A stretch of 64,000 bases of DNA. Source: Carnegiea gigantea (Eukaryota > Streptophyta > Magnoliopsida > Caryophyllales > Cactaceae). The position numbers were made by a program, and so were the translations under genes. Positions within the stretch are counted from its first letter, which is position 1, and each line of letters begins with the position of its first letter. The notes beneath the pieces were generated by a model. It made no database searches and was not told where the DNA came from. It saw only the letters and a program-made list of their open reading frames with translations. The DNA is taken from positions 1-64,000 of the forward strand of contig JAKOGI010002967.1 in the NCBI GenBank assembly GCA_029747015.1. The letters run 5' to 3'. Below, piece by piece: positions 21,991 through 34,489 of the stretch.

Positions 21991-24122
21991 TCCTCCCCTT
22001 GTTGGGAAGATTTGATCCTCAAATCGGCAAGGTACTCGTCTTCATGATAGGGTTGTAAATCAGCTACATTGAATGTGGCTGACACTCCATAATCACCTGG
22101 CAAATCAACCTTGTAAGCATTGTCATTAATACGTTCTAATACCTCAAATGGACCATCAGCTCGAGGCATGAGCTTGCTCTTCCTTCTGGTGGGGAATCTC
22201 TCCTTTCTGAGGTGGATCCATACAAGGTCTCCAGGTTGAAATGCAATCTTTCTCCTATGCTTGTTGGCTTGAGCTTGATAGGCTTCATTGGACTTTTCGA
22301 TCTTGCTTCTCACTAACTCGTGCACCTTCTTGATCTGTTCTACCCTGGCAGCCGCATCTGGATGTGGCTTCTGATCAAAGGCTCGTGGAATGAGATCAAG
22401 TGGTCCTAGGGGATCAATCCCATAGACCACCTTGAATGGTGAATGACCAGTAGCCCTGCTTGGGGTCCTGTTATAAGCAAACTCTGCATGGGGTAAAAGC
22501 AAATCCCAAGCCCTGGTGTGAGGTTTAATCAAAGCCCTTAGGAGAGTCCCTAAAGTTCGATTAGTAATCTCAGTCTGTCCGTCAGTCTGTGGGTGACAGG
22601 TGGTACTGTACTTCAGCTTAGTACCTAGCTTCTTCCACAAGGTGACCCAGAAATGACTTAAAAACTTAGTATCCCGGTCAGAAATAATTGACCTAGGGAT
22701 TCTATGCAGTCTAGCTACCTCCCTGAAATACAACTCAGCTATATGCGTAGCATCATTAGTCTTATTACATGGAATGAAATGAGACATCTTAGAAAACCTA
22801 TCAATAACAACAAAAATAGAGTCGTTGTTTCTTTGCGTCTTAGGTAATCCAAGAATAAAGTCCATACTTACATCAACCCATGGTGAAATGGGAATTGGCA
22901 AGGGAGTATACAAACCATGAGGTAGTGAATGGCTTTTTGCCATCTGACATGTACCGCATCTCTTAAGTATGTCCTGTACGTCTCGTTCCATAGCCGGCCA
23001 AAAGTAATGTTCTCTTAGCATCATAACAGTCTTGTTCTCACCATAATGCCCGGCTAATGACCCTCCATGCACTTCTCTAATCAGTAGCTCTCGAGTGCTG
23101 CATTTTGGAACACACAGTCGTGTCCCCTTGAATAAAAAACCCTCCTGGACATGGAAATCTCCTTTGGGATGCTTCAAACAATCAGCATATAATGTCCCAA
23201 AGTCCTCATCATCATCATACAAAACCTTTAGATGCTCAAAACCAAGTATGCAAGCATCTAACTGAAATAACAACAGATACCTCCTGGATAGAGCATCGGC
23301 ACCCTGATTGAGTTTACCTGACTTGTGCTTGATAGTGAAATGATATGACTGCATAAACTCAACCCACTTAGCATGCCTGGAGTTTAATTTATGCTGCCCT
23401 TGTATATACTTCAAAGCTTCATGGTCAGAATGCAAGATAAACTCACTAGCAATGAGATAATGACTCCAATGCTCTAAACACCTCACAATAGCATAAAACT
23501 CTTTATCATAAGTGGAGTGTTTTCTTCTGGACTCACATAACTTCTCACTGAAGAAGGCTAGAGGTTTACCCTCTTGTCTAAGAACTCCACTAATACCTAC
23601 ACCGGAGGCATCACATTCAACTTCAAATATCTTACTAAAGCAAGGGAGTGCAAGGACCGGTGCCTGAGTAAGCTTGGCCTTGATATCTTCAAAAGCTGAC
23701 TGTACTTTAGTAGTCCACACAAATGATGTTCCTTTAATCACTTCAGTCATGGGAGCCATTATGGTACTGAAACCACGAATGAATCTCCACTCGTAGAGGC
23801 CACCTTTGGTTTTGAAGGCTGTCTTCCATTCATCACCTTCTCTAATTCTGATCTGGTAGTAGCCACTTCGAAGATCAATCTTCGAGAACACCTTCGAGCC
23901 ATATAACTCATCGAGTATATCTTCAAGTCTCGGTATTGGATACCTGTACTTGATTGTAATCTTGTTAATGGCTCTGCTATCAACACACATTCTCATTGCT
24001 TCATCCTTCTTTGGTACCAGAAGGGCTGGAACGGCACATGGACTCAAAGACTCTCGAATCAAGCCCTTTTCCTGCAATTCTGCAACTTGTCTTTGAATCT
24101 CATTAGTATCCTTTGGATTCAT
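21822..24122 (-). pseudogene. G3 pol: truncated RT, RNase H, integrase (766 aa frame)
   Basis: The open frame starts at MNPKDTNEIQRQ, already inside RT. Residues 1-112 are RT fingers and early palm (LLVPKKD, CVDSRAINKITIKYRYPIPR, FSKIDLRSGYYQI with the first catalytic Asp at residue 83). At residue 112/113 (about 23787) the frame jumps from GGLYEW to [13 protein letters not shown]. Compared with G1, about 120 codons are missing, including the YFDD box. RNase H follows (about 165-290; [14 protein letters not shown]), then integrase with an intact HHCC module (VHGGSLAGHYG ... CGTCQ) and an apparently intact DDE triad (MDFILGL, SDRDTKF, QTEITNRTL). The C-terminal module has GPFEVLERINDNAYKVDLPG. 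The stop is 169 bases inside the LTR. RT is certainly inactive; integrase could in principle still fold if it were expressed. Confidence 0.93.
21991..22002 (-). promoter_or_regulatory. Polypurine tract of G3
   Basis: The minus strand reads AAGGGGAGGA directly before the LTR start TGATGCAGTCCCC. It is identical to the tract of G1. Confidence 0.9.
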
Positions 24123-24256
24123 CCTATAGGCTGGTTTGTTTGGTAGGATGGAACCAGGGATAAGATCAATGTGGTGTTGGATGTCTCTTTTGGGAGGTAA
24201 ACCCGTTGGGATGTCCTCAAGGAATACATGACAGAAATTTTCAAGGAGTGTTTTGG

Positions 24257-24964
24257 CTATGGTTCACTCGCAGTTAACAAGCAATCAGTATGCTTGGATT
24301 TTTTGTGAGGCTGAATTTCATGGAGCTGTGATGGGGATAAAGGGGCTAGGGTGATTTTCTTACTATCCTTGGAAAATGAATAGGTATTCAAGTGTCCATT
24401 ATGCATGACCTTTCGATCATACAACCAAGGTCTTCCCAAAAGAATATGACATGCATCCATTGGAATTACATCGCACCATAACTCATCTTGATAATTTTTA
24501 CCAATGGAAAAGGAAACCAAACAACGAGAGTTCACCTGAATTCCCTTGCTTTGATTTAACCACTGGATGTTGTATGGATGTGGATGAGTCTTGGTTTGTA
24601 GCCCGAGTTTCTCAATTATGCTTAGAGAAACCACATTAGCACAGCTGCCTCCATCGATAATCAGAGAACATATCTTTCCTTGGCAGGTACATCGAGTGTG
24701 AAAGATATTCTCCCTCTGTTCATCTTTAGCTCCCTTCTGATTACTCAGAACTCTTCTCAAGACTAAGAGTTCTCCTTCATCAGCTTCTTCAATAATCTCA
24801 TCCTGAGATTCTTCAGCTTCTGGTTCGCTTTCTGGCTCACGTTCCTCCTCTTCAAAATCCTCCTTAACTGCGGTCCACTCAGCTAGGGTGATTACCTTCC
24901 TGTTTGGACACTCAGATGCAATATGACCAAGCCTTTGACATTTGAAACATCTTCGATTACTCAT
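24257..24964 (-). pseudogene. G3 nucleocapsid zinc knuckle and protease
   Basis: This frame of 235 residues continues the gag frame after a stop. Residues 6-23 hold an intact CCHC knuckle (CFKCQRLGHIASECPNRK). An acidic stretch follows at about 36-65. The protease active-site-like motif IDGGS is at 103-107 and the flap-side motif ILLGRPW at 174-180. The frame ends at a TAG at 24257-24259, because a deletion of about 100 bases relative to G1 joins the linker to the pol frame out of phase. In an active relative gag, protease and pol would form one polyprotein. Confidence 0.88.
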
Positions 24965-25114
24965 TGGATTAGGGTTAGGTCGGAATGGGGGTGCTGGAGC
25001 CTTTTGAGGAGCTGGGGTTCTTTGTGGATAAGAGGGAACGGGTGTTTGTGGCTTTGGTGGTGGATTGGAACTCCCCTTATTAAAGGGTTTGTTCCGTAGG
25101 AAAGGCTTGGTACC

Positions 25115-25954
25115 TTAAGGTTTCTGGAATGGTTTGATTCTCTTTGGTTGTTCCACTTTGTGTGCTAACACACAAACCTCATCAAAGGAAGTATAGGCTT
25201 GTAGTTCTACCACATTAGAATACCTAGGTTCAAGACCACCCAAGTATCTAACGATGGTTTGTTCTTCAGGCTCTTGTATGTCACATTTAATCATCCGTTT
25301 CTCAAACTCTCGAGTATATTCTTCAACAGACATGTTACCTTGAGTAAGATTATGAAACTAGGAGTAACAATCTTGGACATACGTAGGTGGAAGGAACCTT
25401 GCCTTTAGCTTGGCCTTCATCTTTTCCCAAGTACCAATCTTTGCTTTTTGTTCTCTAGTTCTCTTGGCATTCAGATTAGTCCACCACAAGGATGCATACT
25501 TTCTGAGTCTTAAAGCCACCAGTTTGACCTTCTTATCATCAGGAATGTCTTTGTATTCAAAGACTCTTTCAACTGTATTCAGCCAGTCAACAAACTCTTC
25601 AGGATCTAGTTTACCTTCGAACTCAGGAAGTTCCACTCTGAAGTCATTGCTATTGGACTGGTTTCGTGACACTCCTCTATCCATTCGAGGCTCTTCTTCT
25701 TCACTTGAAGAATCAATATCATGACTTTGAACTTGTTCACGAACTCTTGGTTCAGATTGACGAGTTTCATCGATCTCCTCATTTATTCTTTGCTTCTGCT
25801 TTAGGAATGAACCCAACTGCTTCCTCAGATATTCATTCTGTGCCTGAGATTCTCGATTTCTTTGTGAGTCTTCTCGAATCTGATTGGCAAGGAACTCGTT
25901 TTGCTTCATCAAGGATTCAAACTTCTCTTCCAATGACATACTAGAAGAAGTCAT
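25115..25954 (-). pseudogene. G3 gag with two nonsense codons
   Basis: The ATG at 25954 starts MTSSSMSLEEKFESL, with a coiled-coil-like N-terminus (heptad-type Glu/Lys/Leu pattern to about residue 60). The retrotransposon gag domain follows (ELPEFEGKLDPEEFVDWL, VFEYKDIPDDKKVKLVALR, LKARFLPPTYVQD). The frame is interrupted by TAG at 25358-25360 (CAG, Gln, at the same place in G1's sequence context) and TAA at 25115-25117 (probably CAA). The frame then continues unshifted to the zinc knuckle at 24964. Both stops fit single C-to-T changes. Confidence 0.9.
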
Positions 25955-26046
25955 CTTTGAGGTAGTAGAAGAATTAGATGGTGAAGAAGGAAAGGAGTGT
26001 AAGTTTTGTGGAAGTGAAGTGGAGGTACCAGGCCTAAGAGAAACCT

Positions 26047-26060
26047 GGGCTCTGATACCA
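26047..26060 (-). promoter_or_regulatory. Primer-binding site of G3
   Basis: The minus strand reads TGGTATCAGAGCCC, four bases from the 5' LTR edge at 26065. It is a perfect match to the plant initiator Met tRNA site. Confidence 0.93.
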
Positions 26061-26064
26061 AATA

Positions 26065-27691
26065 TAATGTATGTCTCAAGGGAAAGGAGCCCAAAGAATC
26101 ACACACCAAAAAGGGAAGCAAGAAACCAAGTATATGTCACGGGTAGGGGAAGCACGGTCGTGCCTGGTAGCACGGTCTAACCGTGCCAAAGTTCGATCCC
26201 ACAATAATGAAAGCTGGAAAATGAAGAACTGAAGTGGCACGGTCGTGCCTTTCAGCACGGGGGGACCGTGCCAATATTCTGCCCGGCTGTGCTTAGGAAT
26301 GCTCTTTTGCACGGTTTGGGAAGGTTTTGTGTTTGCTTGTTTTGCAAGGCCTTTTGTGGGGTTCCAATGCTTGGCTTTGGCTAACTGGGGAAGTGGGAAG
26401 GTAGTAGTATTGAGAATGAATGGTAAAGATTCAAGGCAAAGGATTATAAGCTCAAAAGATTAAGCTAATAACCAAACCTTAAACCCGGTTGTTATGAATG
26501 AGATTAGGATAGACTAAGCTTTGAATGGATACAAAAACACCACCACTCATAAGCTTAGAGCCCTTAATCTTGATTAAGATACAGAATACACCACTTAATC
26601 AAGGTTAAGACTTGACTTGAACACCACCTTAATTGGCTAGATTAAGGATAAGCAAGCAAGGTTTAGTAAAGTAAGAAAGCAATGCTCTCAACTTCTTCTT
26701 TGATTTAATCTGAGTTGTGTCCTACAAAATGGAAAGTGAGGGCTTATATACTCAGCAGAGGAAGGCACGCAAGTAATCACACAACCAACCAAGCACACAC
26801 CTAGCCTTTCCTTAGCAAGTAGGAAAGGTATTAGGACTAAGCTAATCCGGTTTAGCATAACCGGTACAATCAAGCTCTTCAAATTACATCCAAATCAAAA
26901 GGAAAACAATACTAATGACTTGGATTACATTATACAACTCTTTCTAAGCCTGATTGAAGAAGATCTCAGCAAACCAATCACAAAAGCAAAGCTGAAAAGG
27001 TGAAGTGCTTTACTGCTAGCCAATGGCATTCAAGAACACAATATCTTGTCTTTGCTTCCTCATTGGCCGTTCTTTTCAAGGTTGCAGCTCATCATGGACT
27101 CTTTGGAAGGTGTGCCCAGCCTTGTAAGACGTGCCATGTCAGTTGGAGAGGAGAAAACCCAATGGAGAAGGCAAAATAAAATTGGGTGTCAAACCGGGTC
27201 CTTGGAACAGTTTTAGCCAGTTTTTGGGACTGAATGTAATCTTAACAAAAGTGGTGATAATTGTGATTGTAAACATGGGGGAAAAGTTTAGGATGTCTAT
27301 AAACCCCCCATCCAAGAGATTAAGGTTAAACATGGTTTAGATGGCCTAACCAGCTTCAAACTTTAAACCGTGCAGATTAGGAGCAAATCTGACCGGTTTT
27401 GGAAATGGCTTTGAATCTCCCCTTAAACGTGTGTGTGACCAAAATGTAATGCTTGGACATGTTAGGGGACTTCTTAAGGATCTCCAAAATGCAAAAATAA
27501 AGGACATAAGCCACCATCTGGCTTAGGAAATCAGATACACAAAACCGGGTAATTTCAGGATGTCCAACCCGTGTGTATCTCCTTGAATGGCTTGGACTTT
27601 CTGGACCATGGCTTGAACTTTGGAGCTAGTAATGGACCTTGGATGACTTGGGGGATCCCCCTCATTGTTACTGGTGGTGGGGACTGCATCA
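26065..27691 (-). repeat. 5' LTR of G3
   Basis: This is the direct repeat of 20362-21990. Its inner edge reads TAATG instead of TGATG, a single G-to-A change of the terminal TG, while the outer edge GCATCA is intact next to the target duplication CTTCC. Confidence 0.95.
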
Positions 27692-27696
27692 CTTCC

Positions 27697-28009
27697 CGTG
27701 CTCCTTTACTAATTGGTAGGACTTCAAAGCAGTGAGGTCATGTGGGCGGGTAGTGCAATCTTTTGGCAATACATGCCCATGAAACTGTGTTATCATGCTC
27801 TTTCTGTGTGTCTTTGCATGCATGGACTGTCCACTTCTCTTCCAAAACTAGTGGTGACTTTGATCATGTGATGACTATATATCACCCTTGTTTTCTTGCA
27901 ATGGGATAATAGTACTGATGCTCAACTCCACTAAAATTTTTATATTCTAGAAAATTACATTAAATAGCCTAGTTAACCAATTCAGTCACTCATCACCCAA
28001 ACATTTTCA
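27697..28009. other. Unassigned DNA right of G3
   Basis: About 0.3 kb with no recognisable gene or repeat end. It is the continuation of the sequence that G3 split (left part ends at 20356). Confidence 0.4.
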
Positions 28010-28417
28010 GTACTATGCAACTAATATACAACTTCAAGGATTAAAACATGTCAATATGTGCAGTTTCCAAAACAAAACAAAAAAACATTTTTGAAAAAAT
28101 GTCAAATATTCACACATGGGCAAATGCTTTCCTCGCTCCTACAATGAAAATAAACAATGCCCTCATTGTGCGTTACGACGCAGCCACCCAAACCAAAAAC
28201 ATATCCATAGCAAACTAGACACACAGCACACATATTAACAATATTAAACACACATAACAAACAAAATCGACATTTACAACAAATATGTACAAGCCTAACA
28301 AACACCACCGGCATGTAAGCATACAATATAAATGAAAGACAAACAAATGACGATCTCCGCCATCATGGATTAACAACATACCAAATTTCATCCTCAAAAT
28401 TAATCTCTAACAAAAAT
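28010..28417. repeat. LTR-like repeat fragment, partner of 39745-40152
   Basis: About 350-390 bases align in direct orientation with 39745-40152 (shared phrases such as AAAATCGACAT, AACATGT-AATATGTGCA, AAGACAAA-AAA). By position it may be the left LTR piece of putative element A2, truncated on its left. The sequence is interrupted at 28417 by the insertion of A1. Confidence 0.6.
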
Positions 28418-28422
28418 ATAAC

Positions 28423-29722
28423 TGATACACCGCAAGCGCACAGGCGTTGTAGTTTAGATTAAATATCATTCCCATAGAGACCGATGCACTTTATTGAGTT
28501 TTATCCTTCCAAAATGTTAAGCAAATTAAGTGTTCAGTTAGAAACTTTTTTAAAAGCTAATCTATCACTAGATGAATACTAATTACTGATTTAAGACTTC
28601 TAACAATTAAAAATGCCGAGGTATTTGTCTCACCAACAACTAATTAGATCCAATAAATTATGTTTGTGCTTTATTCTAATTTAGATAAGTCAAAGGAACA
28701 ATCACAAATAATTCAATTCATTCTTTCTAAATAAACTGAATTATTTAGACTAATCTAATCACCATTCTTTTAAAGATTCTTCAATTAATCTAAGTTAAGG
28801 GTCTAGATTGTCAATTTTTCTCTCAACATACAATTTTTCTCTCAACATGCAACTTTCTCTCAAAAATTTCGATGTCAAGTCTAATCTTGTTGATCCAATA
28901 GCAAATTTCACCTTTGAGTACTTCACCCAACTATTTAATGATTTGCAGGCAAATTTGACCTAAATTACTCACAACATTCACAGCGCAAGATAGATTGAAA
29001 CATGCCAAATAGATAAAGCGAATACTGATAAAAATTGAGAATCTAATGCCATTGTTTAGTTAATAAATCCCTAGGCTAGAGGAAAACTACTCACATATGA
29101 TTATTAAACTAATAGAAGAGATTAAACTAAACATCAAAAAAACCTAGAACAATTCTAATGGAGTTCAAAGAGTACGGAAGAGGAGATCCTTAGCAACAAT
29201 GGAGTTCTTTGTTGATTCTTCAATCTTAAAACCTCCAACTTCCAAATTGCCTCCCTTTAAATCTTCTTCTTGCTCCAAAGTGATAAAACACTAAGGTATT
29301 CAATAGATTTTTGAGAGAGAATAGTTAGGTCCTGTCTCCTCTTGCAACCGAGCACACTAAGATATAGCAGCCACCAAGCATTCTCAGCCACAAAATCGAG
29401 GAAAATGAACAGTTGTAGCTATTACTGGGCTGCCACATATCGTGTCATCACCACGGACAGTCCATGTAGGCTTTTGTCTCTGTTGTTTCTTGTTCTTCTT
29501 TCTCTCCACGGGCATAATGGCTAGGGGGAATCCATGGTGAGTTAAAAACTCATCATTCGAGGGTCAAGGCTCAGCCAACAAGGTCTCAAAACCTATAAAA
29601 ATCATCAAAGAACTAATAAACCAAGCATAAAATGGGTATATATTATAAGATAAAGCTCATGAATTTTCGAAGAATGCAACAAAAATGACCCAAAAAAGGA
29701 TATAAACTTTAAGCACTTATCA
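28423..29722 (-). repeat. 3' LTR of A1
   Basis: On plus it runs from TGATACACCGCAAGCGCACAG to GCACTTATCA. It aligns along its whole length with 36017-37306. A purine-rich GGAGAATT on minus borders its start at 29723-29730. Confidence 0.92.
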
Positions 29723-30359
29723 AATTCTCCTATGCTTGAACCGTTGGTTGTCCCTAAGCAACTATGACATTGGAGCTATAACGAAAAACCTCCTCAGGTA
29801 AACATTAATAGCATCATTAATAGTCAAATCGACCAAAGAATTAGCCTAAAAGTGAGTTAAATAACTACAAATAGATTGGAGAATGAAGCTTTCAAAATAT
29901 AAGTAGAGACTATCACATCAAATATTGAATCACCCACCCAAATCAACTTAAACACTCATATTAGCACATAGAATAGGTAGAGCTAGAAAAACCAATAGAT
30001 CCTCACTTTAGTAATGAAACACTCATCACTCATTATTCATGTGTTTAAAATAGGACTTAGTTCTCTCAAATCTCATTCCAAACAATCAAATCTACCATAA
30101 GCTTGTTAAGAATCTCTAATTCACCATTACTAGCACACTAGATAGTCATGAGGACTTAAATAAGGTGGTAATGAGGCTATTGGTAAAGAGGTTAGAGAGG
30201 AACGAATATATTCGGATTATAAAGCTAAAAGCCATAAACGAAGAGCAAAATCATCGCCTCCTAATTCTCTTCAAAATGAAGTCCTCAAACCTATACATCA
30301 AAGTTACAAACAAATCCCCTTAGTTGGTTTAGAACGAGAGAAGGTGTTGAAATAATTCA

Positions 30360-31760
30360 ATCTAATATCAATGCCAAATCCTTTATTTAACCTTTTTTTT
30401 TAATTTTTTTTCTTCTTTTATATCTTTTCTTTTTTTCTTCTTTTTCTTTTGCTAAGAGAATGATAATGACACAAAACATGAAGTACCTATCAATACTTCT
30501 CAACCAACTCACAATACCAACCTAATTACGACTAATGGAATTAATGCTTAGAACTATCAAATCCCTTATTACGACTAAACAAACCATAACTTATATCCTC
30601 ACTAATAAACCACTCCAAGTCAAGAAATGGAACACGATAGTCTTGGCTAAACAAGGTAGGATATGTATGGCCAAGGGTTATATTAGAGGTTCCCATCAAA
30701 AAAACAATGTCAGGGCTCACAGGAAACATATGTATGCTAAATGCGATCTCAAACAAGAGTCAAAGTACGTTCTGGAGATTTAGAATCTAGGAAGAGTCAC
30801 ACATGAAAAGGAGTAAGAGACTAATATTGATGAATTAGTCTATTCAAGCTCAAAGCCTCATGGGACAACAACCAAATGACAACTACCTTATCGAATCTCA
30901 CATGACAAATGTTCATGCAAAGTGTCATTAGGCAATCACCTAACATTCAACATGATGGTCAAATCAAGAAGCACATTTTCAAAAACGCATAATCAGACCA
31001 TTTTATTCACAAATGGGCATAACTAAAATGCCTAATCTAAGTAAAAGAAAGCAACCTAGTCTAAAGATTTCGTTGTCTGAGGATTTTTTCCTTTTTTCTT
31101 TTTTTTCGTTTTTTGATTTGTCGATTTTTTTTCAACTACATGATAAAATAAATGTGCAAAAACTAACCCTAGATGTTCCTAAAATAGAAAGAAACCTCAA
31201 TGCTCAACTAAAAATGCTCTAACTATCCCTAAAAGCATAGTCTTATACAAACAATTCACAACATCCACACACTCACAAGCACAAACACGTATTCTCACAA
31301 ACGAATGCACCCCCTATGCTTATACAAAGCATTGCCCTTAATGCAAGCACATGAAAATCAATGGGGAAGGGGAAGAAGAACTAGAAAGGAGGAGGAGGGG
31401 AGGAGAAGGTGGGAGGGGCGAGATGTATGCTAATCATGCCAAGTCTCAAGACAAGCCCCAAAGTCCTAGAAATATTAATTTTGGAAAAAAAATCATCCCA
31501 CAAAGCTCATCATGCCACTCTTAAACAAAGTCAAGGATGGCGGCATGCTCAAATTGGACATAAGGAGTGTTGCTTCTCTTGGATGGACCGAAGGGTAGCG
31601 TGTGTATCTGTATAACTGGGTAGTCCTGGTAAGAGGAAGGGGGAATGAACTAGAGGCGCCTAGATGTGGTGGGGGAGGAGGCGAGGGTACATGATGGACT
31701 AACTCTTCAACAGCGGGCACAAATAAAAGATTGCCCGGGTTCAAAAGAGTAGTTTAGTCA
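30360..31760. other. A1 non-coding region between ORF-1 and 3' LTR
   Basis: No coding sequence is recognised. It has pyrimidine runs (30390-30450, 31085-31130) and a G-rich block GGAGG/GGGAG at 31360-31420. In Athila elements a long non-coding segment between the last frame and the 3' LTR is usual. Confidence 0.55.
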
Positions 31761-31899
31761 AAATTAGGAAGAGGCATAAGCCTATTTCCAGGGTAAATCC
31801 AACATGTTAGACCACCCTCCACCATGCAAAATTTCATTTGCTTAAAAGCTGCTAATGCCAACCTCTCAAACCCAGACCCTTTATCATCAGGGTTTTTAA

Positions 31900-32725
31900 C
31901 ACCAACCAACCTAGCTATAGGGATTATAAGACCCGAATCACTATTGTCTTAGCAAAACTAATAGCTACACTTAATAATTAACTGGCAAAGGAGAAGCCAA
32001 GCTCAATACGTGTCCCTTACAATATACTATGCAAGAAACACAGCTCGGGCATATGAGGTACATTCAAACTGTCATCCCTAGCAAATAACCCATAAGCAAG
32101 AATACATTGGGATACTCTAATAAAGCGATTCCTAATAATTGTGCGTTTAGAATGGCTAGCATCATGTTGGTAATTCCCAGTGATTGTATACCAAAAGGCA
32201 TTGAGATTAAACTCTCTATGCACATGCCGTCGGTCTAAGTCTAAATTAGGTGGAAAATCGAATATACTGTTAAAAGCACTCAAATTCAACTCATAGAATT
32301 CCCCATTGAAATAAAAAGAAATATAACCCTCTTGACATCGAAGACCACTTGTGACTTCCACATTGAAAGTACTTAAAAATTACAGAGCAAGGTCGTGATA
32401 TGTATGATCTCGAGTCTCTAAAAATTAACCCATGCCGCCACGAGCAAACACCAATGAATATCATCGAGCAAACTCCAATGAATATCAATACCCCCATGAG
32501 CAAACCAAAACTAGCCAACAAATCCTCATCAAAATAACAAGTAGCAACAACAAGCTCACTACTCAATGTATCACATCTAGCAATATGCTCAGGATTAGTT
32601 AAACCAAGTGGGTTAGGAGGGTTGCCTCAGTTCCCTACGCTGGTTGATTGTCCATGAACATTTTGTTGCACTTGACTTGATGTTTTCGCTCCTTGAGTAA
32701 TCTAGATTCTCTTCTTGGGTGCCAT
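31900..32725 (-). pseudogene. A1 ATHILA ORF-1-like (env-position) frame remnant
   Basis: A start at 32725 on minus reads MAPKKRI then a stop, resembling the basic start of Athila third-frame proteins. The best part is 32361-32017: ISFYFNGEFYELNLSAFNS, then ASHSKRTIIRNRFIRVSQCILAYGLFARDD and PELCFLHSIL. This pattern fits the ATHILA ORF-1 family by recall; I could not run a profile search. The product's role is unknown. Frameshifts and stops separate the segments. Confidence 0.72.
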
Positions 32726-33480
32726 GAATGCGGAATGTGGAATGTGAACGGTTGTGTTTTAAATGAAAGTCTAACTATGGGGATAGGGTGAAAGGAAAAG
32801 AAAATGAAGAATTTTGGGCAAATAAAAGATAATGGGGAAGAAATTAGGGAAGAAAAATTAAAATTTGGAAGAAGAGAAGATGAAATAGGGCGTAGAATAC
32901 GGGAGTTATGGAGATGAAAGAATATGGAAGAAATGAGAGTAGAAAAGGAAAATTTGAAAGAAAGCTAGAGTGAAGGTTAAGAAAATGGAGAAAAATGGAA
33001 GAAATTTGAGTGAAAATGGTGTAAAATTGAAGGCGGAACGAAGGATGTTAACAGAAGTTTTGGAAAGAGAAAAAGAGTTTAGAGAGAGAAAGTGTCAAAG
33101 GTAGAAGAGCAAGGATGAAACATTTCAGGTCAAAGGGGATGAGAAACTCTTGACCACAGAGAACCAGCCTGCTATGGACCGTGGCAATGCCTATAGAGTG
33201 TCCATGATCAGCTCTGTTTGTGAAGTTTTTCTCGGTTTCTGGTCAGATTCTCCATGGACCATGGTACACATCACTATAAGTCCGTGGTAAGCTCTGTTTA
33301 GACCCCCTAGAACACTCTTTGTTAAAGATTTTTTTTGTTGTTGTTGTTTTCTTTCTTTTTTCTTTTTTTCCTCTAACAATGGAAAGGATACAGCTATATA
33401 CAATCAAATAAAAATGAAGAGCTAGAAAAGGACTTGGGTTGGCTCCCAATAAGCACTCTTTTAGGGTCGAGGGCTCGACC
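32726..33480 (-). other. A1 spacer with conserved Athila phrase
   Basis: On minus, 33458-33432 reads GTGCTTATTGGGAGCCAACC and continues CAAGTC, a phrase widely seen after the pol stop of Athila elements. A pyrimidine/purine-rich stretch follows (33330-33370). The segment 32760-33120 is A/G-rich on plus and non-coding. Confidence 0.65.
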
Positions 33481-34059
33481 TTCACCTATATGCAGGCTCG
33501 GGATTGGTAAGGGCATTTGACGATGAATTGGATGACTCAGCTACTGACGAACCCTCATCTCGAACCTCAAAATCAAACGTTTACAAAAGAAGGTACCACC
33601 TCAAATAAACGGGATGGAGGTCCGTCTTAAGCATAAAATACCGCTAAACAGCATGGTCGGTATAAAATTATCTTGTAGTGGACTCCATCAGACGAACCAC
33701 TATCAAACTTAACTCCTAAATCAAAATCATACTCAACTCCATCTTTAGGAGTCAAAAACATCAGCACTTGGGTAAACCTACAGTAATCGCTCAAAGAATC
33801 CTATTAAAAGTAGAGGACTCGTCCTTGGCTATGCAAGGTAGCAAATGGGCATCCAAATCCACCTTTGCACAATCAAGTTGAAGACCCTCAGTGGACACAA
33901 AGTTAAATATGGGAGGATCACTAGGACATAAATCATTAGACTACACAATAGCATCAGAAATAATCATATCACATCCAGAATAAGCTAAAGAAGAGGGGGA
34001 AGAATCTTAGTCCTTAAACAAACCAAATTCAACATCGTGATCCCCCACACTAAGGCCAA

Positions 34060-34489
34060 CTGCCCCCTATACATGAATCTTGCACCCCGCATTGGCCAAG
34101 AAGGGCCTCCTAAGAATAATTTAGGTATAGGAGTCTTCGACCAGATTAAGAACTATAAAGTCATTCAGTAAAATGAAATAGCCCACTTTGACAGAAACAT
34201 CCTCCAAAATGCCCAAAGGGTACTTCATGGAACTAACCGCTAGTTGGAGTGAAATAGGGAAGGATTGTAGCTGTCCTAAGTCAAGCCTTTTGAAATTAGA
34301 ATAGGGCATTAAACTCACACTTGAGCAAACATTGCATAAAGCCCTTTCAATACTCACGTTTTCAATGAAGCAAGAAATGGAGAAACTGCTGGGGTCCTCA
34401 AGCTTTGTATGAAATTTATTGTGAACCATAGCGCTACACTCTCCTTCTAAAGCTTTATTTTTATACTCGTTAACTTTCCTCTCACTCAC
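34060..34489 (-). pseudogene. A1 protease remnant with lost active-site Asp
   Basis: The minus frame 34489-34121 shows the Athila protease arrangement: CSAMVHNKFHTKLEDPSSFS, ISCFIENVSIERALCNVCSS, SLMPYSNFKRLDLGQL, then a stop and ILRRPFLANAG just downstream. Where the family has CDLGAS, this copy reads CNVCSS, so the catalytic Asp is Asn and the Gly is Cys. The protein would be inactive even without the stops. Confidence 0.83.

Larger units (their letters stand above)
20362..27691 (-). mobile_element. Ty3/Gypsy LTR retrotransposon G3 (CRM/Reina-like), youngest element
   Basis: This 7330 bp element on minus has perfect target duplications CTTCC (20357-20361 and 27692-27696). Its LTRs of 1629 and 1627 bp are nearly identical, with roughly two to three dozen differences by eye, many of them C/T or G/A. 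A perfect Met-tRNA primer site and a polypurine tract are present. Gag, protease and a 766-residue pol frame are readable. Three lesions break the coding region: two stops in gag and a frame-shifting deletion between protease and RT. A fourth change, an in-frame deletion, removes the RT catalytic box. It is a relative of G1. Confidence 0.96.

Noticed and set aside
28830..28880. Short repeated TTTCTCTCAACAT units considered as a CRISPR-like array
   Set aside because: Only two or three imperfect units without unique spacers, inside a plant LTR.
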